Source of the DNA: a virus
Virus record (IMG/VR): IMGVR_UViG_3300021197_000474
Span: 1-29,844 of that record
DNA: 29,844 bases
Reading direction: 5' to 3' (one strand)
Part shown: one piece after another, positions 25,459 to 29,844 of the stretch
How positions within the stretch are numbered: the stretch's first letter is position 1
Layout: every line of letters begins with the position of its first letter
The notes under the pieces: generated by a model
The model's input: only the letters and a program-made list of their open reading frames with translations
Told to the model about the DNA's origin: nothing
Database searches by the model: none
Position numbers and translations under genes: made by a program

Positions 25459-27368
25459 TTCTTATCTCCCATCGGGATAAGGTTCCCTTTCTGGACTTCG
25501 TTCTGGATATTCTCTTGGGGCTGTACGGATGCACCGCGCATCTTCTCCATAAGCTGCATCTGCTGCGCAGGAGTTGGGCCTTGAGCCGCCTGCTCCTTGG
25601 AGATTTTAAATTGCTCCAAGTCGGATATGCCCATAGCGCGGATAGCCTCCTCGACTATCTTGCCGCTGTTGTATTCCATGCTTAATCCGGTTTGGTTCAG
25701 CATGCCCAACATGTTCATCCACGTTTCTGCGTTCTTCGTGGGCTCAAGCGGGAGCGTTCCGTCAATCACGAGGTAGTCGATTTCCCCTTGAATGTCGGAT
25801 AGCTTGAAGTCGAGGTAGTTGTCTTGAACCATATCGGCTAAAGAACCCGTCGCATCACCGTCATTCATACGGATTGAGCCTTCGGTTGCGAAGAAATCCT
25901 GTATGTTTGACGTCATCATCCGTACCATTGGACGTATTGATGTTGATGATATGACGCGGCTAAGTACGCCAAGTCGTTGACTGCCCAGTTGGGTAAGCCG
26001 CTGTATTTCTGTAGCTGTTCGTACACCGCCTTCGGCTGTCGGCATTCCTTGCTGGGCATCTGATGCGGCTGATAGGCGCTGCTTTAAGCCCCCCATCGCC
26101 TCTATGTCTCGCCAATGACCCGCAGTTACGTCAGGTATTTGCGATATGAATACGCCTTCGTTGGGTTTGGAGCCTGGCAACGTCCGTACAAGTCCGTGCG
26201 GGTTACGGTCGATCAAGTCTCCGATGGCAACTTGCGTAGGATCTACGAATATTAGGTTGGACAAAGCCGCCTGCACGTTGTCAATGCGGCTGCGGAGCAG
26301 CCACGTAGCTATATCGTGCAGTGGAAGAAGCAGATCGTATAAGGATTGACCGTATGTCTTGTGGCTGTCGTGGTATAGCCCACCAATTACGACAGGGAAT
26401 TGCTTGCCGTATGGGTTTAGCTGGCAGCGTATTACCACGCTCTCGTCTAAGATGGTTACGACCATCCAAAGCTGGTCGATCTGAGGCAGATTAACCTCGT
26501 ATCCCGCAAGGCGCACCCAGCACTCGTCTACTACTCGGCTGTCACCAAGCGTAAATAAGGAGCCTCCGCTTTCTCTGCGGTTTCTGTCGGCTGGGTCGAT
26601 AGATAATCCACGGCCAGCCTCTTTGTGCCAAGTGTGTCCGTCCCACCCGTTATTTGGCGCAGAAATTCTATTGCGCAGCGCTGGGAACTCGCGAAGCTTG
26701 GGGTACAATCCAGATTGGAGGAGAGCATCATACGATGAGTAGTCAGCAAATATGATGTACTGCATGCGCTCCCAGTCGCCCCACTGTACGCGGGGATCAT
26801 GGAAAACCCTTCTCGGATCGACGTTTGTGATGACGTTGGTTCTGTTCTTTTGCGACCATGTGACCTTCGTAGGGGCGTACCCGTAGCGGATACAGTCAAG
26901 AAGATGTTGCGCAATTCGGGCCTCCCCTGCGGTTCTTCGCATTTGCTGATGAAGAAGGCGCTCAAGAATTGCTCCCGACTTGCGAGACTTTCTGTTCAAG
27001 CCCTCTAGCTGGAACATTGGGTTGCGGCCCGTAAGAGCCGCCATGAGATATGTCAGTACCGTGTCGCTGATTGCGCGTGTGTCAGCGATTACAGCTTTCT
27101 CACGGAACTTCGTAGCGTCAGGCTTAACGTAAACATCGTGAGCGCGGTCTGCTTGCTTCCAATGGCTGTAACGCTGCGATACCCTGTCGTATGACATTTG
27201 CATCGCTGACTTCGCGTAACTCACAAGACGTTGCTCTTGCTCGTCTGTTAAGTCGATTGAGATGTCGTCGTATCCCATCAACTTTTCGGCATGCTCAGAC
27301 AAATCGACAACGATACCGTCGTCGGATGGTGTGAACTCTGCGCGATAATTTGCGTTATTAATAGCCAT
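25455..27368 (-). CDS. Portal protein
   Basis: 637 residues. Starts MAINNANYRAEFTPSDD; ribosome site is a weak GAGGG. The central stem-like segment at about 340-376 (YGQSLYDLLLPLHDIATWL, then LSNLIFVDP) and the preceding YGYAPTKVTW and PRRVFHDP segments are typical of portal proteins of short-tailed phages with this terminase type. It ends in a Gln/Met-rich helical tail. Follows the large terminase by 38 bases with the recurrent motif in the gap and overlaps the next gene by 4 bases. Twelve copies would form the packaging vertex and tail attachment. Confidence 0.92.
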   Translation of the reverse strand: MAINNANYRAEFTPSDDGIVVDLSEHAEKLMGYDDISIDLTDEQEQRLVSYAKSAMQMSYDRVSQRYSHWKQADRAHDVYVKPDATKFREKAVIADTRAISDTVLTYLMAALTGRNPMFQLEGLNRKSRKSGAILERLLHQQMRRTAGEARIAQHLLDCIRYGYAPTKVTWSQKNRTNVITNVDPRRVFHDPRVQWGDWERMQYIIFADYSSYDALLQSGLYPKLREFPALRNRISAPNNGWDGHTWHKEAGRGLSIDPADRNRRESGGSLFTLGDSRVVDECWVRLAGYEVNLPQIDQLWMVVTILDESVVIRCQLNPYGKQFPVVIGGLYHDSHKTYGQSLYDLLLPLHDIATWLLRSRIDNVQAALSNLIFVDPTQVAIGDLIDRNPHGLVRTLPGSKPNEGVFISQIPDVTAGHWRDIEAMGGLKQRLSAASDAQQGMPTAEGGVRTATEIQRLTQLGSQRLGVLSRVISSTSIRPMVRMMTSNIQDFFATEGSIRMNDGDATGSLADMVQDNYLDFKLSDIQGEIDYLVIDGTLPLEPTKNAETWMNMLGMLNQTGLSMEYNSGKIVEEAIRAMGISDLEQFKISKEQAAQGPTPAQQMQLMEKMRGASVQPQENIQNEVQKGNLIPMGDKK

Positions 27369-27399
27369 AGTTATTTGTTACCCTCTTTGCGGTTAGCAA

Positions 27400-27408
27400 G
27401 TCGTCCCT
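27400..27408 (-). promoter_or_regulatory. Recurrent AGGGACGAC element, terminase-portal gap
   Basis: Minus-strand AGGGACGAC overlaps the TAG stop of the large terminase and continues into the 38-base gap before the portal. The 12-mer AGGGACGACTTG is shared with 25351-25362 inside the next coding region. Confidence 0.45.
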
Positions 27409-29044
27409 ACTCACCCCAGTTTCTCCACTCGGTTTTAGATGCGCCGGTGAGCCAAGCAGTTGAGTCAAATTGATTGATTGCCGCTGGCGTAAAGTAGTCG
27501 CCAGAGCTAGGCGTTCTAGCTAGAACATCCAGCCCAATAGAAAGAGCGTCTACTTGGTCGTCATGTGTGCCCGATGGGAAGGTTTGGCACTCTTCGTAGA
27601 AGGTATCTATCCAAGGCGCGTTCTCTGGCAGAAATACGCGACCGCCCTCTATGAGCGGGAGAACTGCGTTGAGGCGTGAAACTTTATCGCCCGATACTTT
27701 ATAGGGGATTACAGATACGCCGCTCTCGCGCTTGAGTTCTTGGATCAGTGATTGGCCCGAAGCTTTGTCTTCGATGTAAATGCCGCGCAATCCCTTGCCG
27801 CGCCACTTATTGTTCAGCATTATCATGCGCCGCTTTAGTTCTGGGAACTCAAACCGTTCGCGGATGACGTCAACTAGGTAAATATCGCCAGTTGTGTCCA
27901 TTCCAAGGACGCACATCACCGAATAATCGGATGTAGTTTTAGCTTTGAAGGCTGTATCGGCGGATATTACGAGGGTTGAGAAGGTTTCGGGCTTTAAATC
28001 AGATGGAAATGTGCGCCACCAATGCGCCTTTATCATGTTTCCGCCCACAATGTAGGGCGTTTGCTGGTATAATGAGGCAAATTCGCGTGGGTTTAGGCGT
28101 TCTCTGCGCTCCAAATCCTCCAAAGAGAAGCGTTCAGGCCACAATGCTTGCTTCTTCGTGCTGTGAATGTAGCGTTTTGCAGGGCTAACCTTCTGTAAAT
28201 CCGTGCCAGACATGTATTCTGGGTCGTCTTTTGGTAGAGATGCACGGCTTTTCTTGTCTGCCGTGCGCTTGGTTTCGATGGCAGGGAAGTTAATATGATG
28301 CCACCGCCCCTCGTTCCAGTCGTCACTCTGCATAAGGCGTCCCGCTAAGTCGTCAGGATGCCAACGAGTTAAGATAACGATCTGAGCTGGGGGCACCCCG
28401 TCTATGTCAGGCTGTAAACGGGTGGAAAGCGCGGAGACATAGTAGTTCCAAACCTTGTTGCGCTGAGTGGCGGATTCCGCGTCCTCGCGTGATTTGAAGG
28501 GGTCATCGAATAAGAGCAGATTTGCGGCCCGCCCAGAGGTGGTTCCGCCGATACCGATGAAGTACGCGGCTCCGCCGCTTGTGGTGCGCCACTGGTCAAC
28601 TGCGCGGCTGTCAGCAGACATCTCAAAGTCTGAGTAGGCTTGCCCTGTGAGGGGGTCGTTCACGAGTTCTCGCACTTGCCGTCCGAAGTCGGTGGCAAGC
28701 TGGGAGTTGTAAGAAGTGGACATCAGGAATCGGCTGGGCTTGCGTGCCATAAAGTAGGATGGGAACAAGACTGAACCGAATGTAGATTTTCCGTGGCGAG
28801 GAGGCATAGTGATTAGCAAATTTCGCACAGGAATTGCAGTTGACTTGTGTCTTTCTGTGGCGGGCATGTTGAATTGGTTGGTGAGGGTGTTCCTTTCTAA
28901 AGCGTCTAGCGCCCTAATCATCGTCTTGTGGAACAGTGGAATTTTCCAAGTGGGGTTATGTAGCTTAACAAAGCCCTCGAAGCTCTCCTCCGCCTTGCGC
29001 AAGGCTAAGAGGTGACGCGCAGCGGCTTGCGGGGTGAGGCTCAT
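27407..29044 (-). CDS. terL: Terminase large subunit
   Basis: 545 residues. ATPase domain: Walker A MPPRHGKST at 80-88, Walker B LLLFDD at 176-181 and the coupling motif LTRWHP at 225-230. Nuclease domain (RNase H-like): acidic residues in ISADTAF (D363), YIEDKASG (E425/D426) and HDDQVDAL (D495, D496, D499). Length and both domains are complete, so it should translocate and cut DNA. Start overlaps the small terminase stop by 4 bases (ATGA), the standard TerS-TerL arrangement. The P-loop is the PPRHGKS form, common in marine and lambdoid-like large terminases. Which packaging strategy it uses (headful or cos) cannot be told from the sequence. Confidence 0.97.
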   Translation of the reverse strand: MSLTPQAAARHLLALRKAEESFEGFVKLHNPTWKIPLFHKTMIRALDALERNTLTNQFNMPATERHKSTAIPVRNLLITMPPRHGKSTFGSVLFPSYFMARKPSRFLMSTSYNSQLATDFGRQVRELVNDPLTGQAYSDFEMSADSRAVDQWRTTSGGAAYFIGIGGTTSGRAANLLLFDDPFKSREDAESATQRNKVWNYYVSALSTRLQPDIDGVPPAQIVILTRWHPDDLAGRLMQSDDWNEGRWHHINFPAIETKRTADKKSRASLPKDDPEYMSGTDLQKVSPAKRYIHSTKKQALWPERFSLEDLERRERLNPREFASLYQQTPYIVGGNMIKAHWWRTFPSDLKPETFSTLVISADTAFKAKTTSDYSVMCVLGMDTTGDIYLVDVIRERFEFPELKRRMIMLNNKWRGKGLRGIYIEDKASGQSLIQELKRESGVSVIPYKVSGDKVSRLNAVLPLIEGGRVFLPENAPWIDTFYEECQTFPSGTHDDQVDALSIGLDVLARTPSSGDYFTPAAINQFDSTAWLTGASKTEWRNWGE

Positions 29045-29379
29045 GTGTCCGACTCCACAGTGTCGGCGTCTATTATTTGATTTACGCCCGAAGCAATGCG
29101 CTCAAGCTCCTCACGAGACATCTTGTCAGGGCTCTCTTGTACCGTGTGTTCGTGTTGTACGAATTGTGCGGTGAGATCGGGCATTACCTTGTTTAGTAGG
29201 GCTGAGAAGACGCGAGCTTGGGTGGGCGACCACTCTTTATCCCCCATAACTACGGCGTGAGCCTCGTCTATTTGGAACTCCACACGCTTGTATAGCCCAG
29301 AGCGCATGTTGGCGACTTGCAATGGTGTAAGCTTCTTGCCGTTGTGTGGGCTTAGTCGGCCCTTTGGATTGTTTGGCAT
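29041..29379 (-). CDS. terS: Putative terminase small subunit
   Basis: 112 residues. GGAG nine bases upstream of ATG. Helical and polar: MPNNPKGRLSPHNGKKLTPL, KEWSPTQARVFSALLNKVMP and a C-terminal acidic segment. The start (NPxGR...N..KLTP) with a helix-turn-helix-like segment and the position immediately before terL with an ATGA overlap support TerS, which recognises packaging DNA. No strong sequence hallmark, so the call relies mainly on position, size and composition. Confidence 0.75.
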   Translation of the reverse strand: MPNNPKGRLSPHNGKKLTPLQVANMRSGLYKRVEFQIDEAHAVVMGDKEWSPTQARVFSALLNKVMPDLTAQFVQHEHTVQESPDKMSREELERIASGVNQIIDADTVESDT

Positions 29380-29414
29380 TAAATTTAACTCCTAAATTTT
29401 CAATTTTGCTCAGA

Positions 29415-29627
29415 TTAGTCGCGGGGTCGGAAATGGCGATTGTCGAAAACCGGCTTTGGGGGTCGGGGGTAGCCCCCCCCATGCACGGATTGTGCAATTT
29501 CGGGGTCGTAAGCCATTGATTTCATTGAAAACCCTGTTTCTATGCAGGAAATGGATCGCATGTGAGGGCCAAAAAACGTTTTCAAACTTGCTTCAAGCGC
29601 GTTGGAACATGGGTGCGTAATAATCAT
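29415..29627 (-). CDS. Doubtful 70-codon ORF upstream of terS
   Basis: An open frame of 70 codons starting at 29627 with no ribosome site, containing MKSMAYDPEIAQSVHGGGYP and ending in FDNRHFRPRD. Composition is ordinary enough to be a peptide, but it overlaps inverted repeats and poly-C, and another frame is open over part of it. I list it so that it can be checked, not because it is convincing. Confidence 0.2.
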   Translation of the reverse strand: MIITHPCSNALEASLKTFFGPHMRSISCIETGFSMKSMAYDPEIAQSVHGGGYPRPPKPVFDNRHFRPRD

Positions 29628-29656
29628 TTCAGCATCTTACATGCGCGTGAGTGCGT

Positions 29657-29684
29657 GGTCGTCCACGACCGACGAACTTCGTTC
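29657..29684. promoter_or_regulatory. Two adjacent symmetric elements, operator-like
   Basis: GGTCGTCCACGACC (29657-29670; 6-base arms, 2-base centre) is followed after three bases by GAACTTCGTTC (29674-29684; 4-base arms). Placed between the divergent terS and rightward genes, they could bind a dimeric repressor or form a hairpin. Confidence 0.4.
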
Positions 29685-29701
29685 TGGGAATTAACAGTTG
29701 T

Positions 29702-29746
29702 CCAGCCAAGGAAGGCTGGGCCTATGTTCACAAAACGGAGGCCAGC
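29702..29746 (+). promoter_or_regulatory. Leader with two mutually exclusive hairpins over the ribosome site
   Basis: Hairpin A: CCAGCC (29702-29707) with GGCTGG (29714-29719). Hairpin B: GCTGGGCCT (29715-29723) with AGGCCAGC (29739-29746), 8 pairs with one bulged G; it would bury the GGAGG ribosome site (29737-29741) and reach the base next to the ATG. The shared GGCTGG strand means only one can form. Candidate translational switch for the rightward gene. Confidence 0.4.
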
Positions 29747-29844
29747 ATGGCACGCACAAACACACAAACGACTTCACCCGCCCCCACTTCACGCCATTGG
29801 GCGCATTCATACGCACCCGCGCAGCCCCCGGAGACCGGGCCGGG
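29747..29844 (+). CDS. Start of a rightward gene, cut by the window edge
   Basis: ATG at 29747 with GGAGG five bases upstream. First 32 residues (MARTNTQTTSPAPTSRHWAH, continuing SYAPAQPPETGP) are Thr/Pro/Ala rich and likely disordered. It is the only rightward gene with a convincing start in this window, and its DNA is clearly richer in G+C than the late genes, so it probably begins the other transcription module (or the assembly joins other DNA here). Product unknown. Confidence 0.55.
   Translation, partial: MARTNTQTTSPAPTSRHWAHSYAPAQPPETGP

Larger units (their letters stand above)
29380..29746. promoter_or_regulatory. Divergent control region between packaging genes and rightward gene
   Basis: 367 bases without a confidently real gene. 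Holds the AGGAG site of terS, an 8-C homopolymer beside GGGGG (29465-29479), an inverted repeat GGTCGT-CC-ACGACC at 29657-29670 that includes a relative of the GGGACGAC motif, the symmetric GAAC-TTC-GTTC at 29674-29684, and paired hairpins at 29702-29746. Expected to hold promoters for both directions and possibly the packaging site. No clear -35/-10 consensus. Confidence 0.6.

Noticed and set aside
29237-29497. 86-codon minus-strand ORF overlapping the small terminase.
   Set aside because: Lies largely in another phase of terS, with no ribosome site and poor composition.
1-29844. tRNA genes, CRISPR arrays, insertion sequences, integrase.
   Set aside because: None recognised on either strand by eye; no repeat-spacer pattern, no cloverleaf, no transposase or recombinase motif.

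Overview
The window looks like the late (structural and packaging) half of a double-stranded DNA tailed phage. Almost every gene lies head to tail on the minus strand, with stop/start overlaps of 1-8 bases or very short gaps. The set is small terminase, large terminase, portal, scaffold, DUF5309-type major capsid, adaptor, beta-propeller-like tail hub, tail fibres and three to four very long virion proteins. There is no tail-tube, sheath or tape-measure gene, which points to a short-tailed (podovirus-like) virion. Several proteins resemble, from memory, families common in marine phages (K-rich mini-proteins, H/C/H/M fibre domain, GDT...GGSG...NP.TGL virion proteins), so a marine bacteriophage is the best guess. 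The host cannot be named from this window.

Layout in order of transcription (right to left): (1) 29747-29844, start of a rightward (plus-strand) gene running off the window; (2) 29380-29746, a divergent control region with several inverted repeats; (3) 29379-25201, TerS, TerL, portal and a small coiled-coil protein; (4) 25198-20489, a cassette of four fibre/appendage proteins and a fibre-assembly chaperone; (5) 20489-19459, a string of tiny, mostly lysine-rich proteins, four of them 30-51 residues long; (6) 19466-17097, scaffold and major capsid protein, followed by an intrinsic terminator at 17042-17071; (7) 16973-13114, small conserved protein, adaptor, tail hub and a second fibre; (8) 13121 to the left edge, two paralogous acidic virion proteins, two helical internal virion proteins and a giant (>1,815 codon) protein with a glycine-rich membrane-active-looking segment and an HELGH zinc-metalloprotease site, still open at base 1.

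How it works together: TerS/TerL package DNA through the portal into a capsid built from scaffold and DUF5309-type capsid protein. The adaptor and propeller close the vertex, and two fibres sharing an N-terminal anchor plus other appendage proteins probably bind the host. The long proteins at the left are the likely ejection/internal proteins.

Most notable: a cupredoxin-like type-1 copper ligand set in a fibre protein; a GGGACGA(C) motif repeated on the minus strand in the larger gene gaps; the mini-protein cluster; a 114-codon open frame whose first 43 codons lack any ordinary start and which lies in the -1 frame of the preceding gene; and a pair of mutually exclusive hairpins over the ribosome site of the rightward gene. 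No tRNA, CRISPR array, insertion sequence, integrase, endolysin or polymerase gene was seen.
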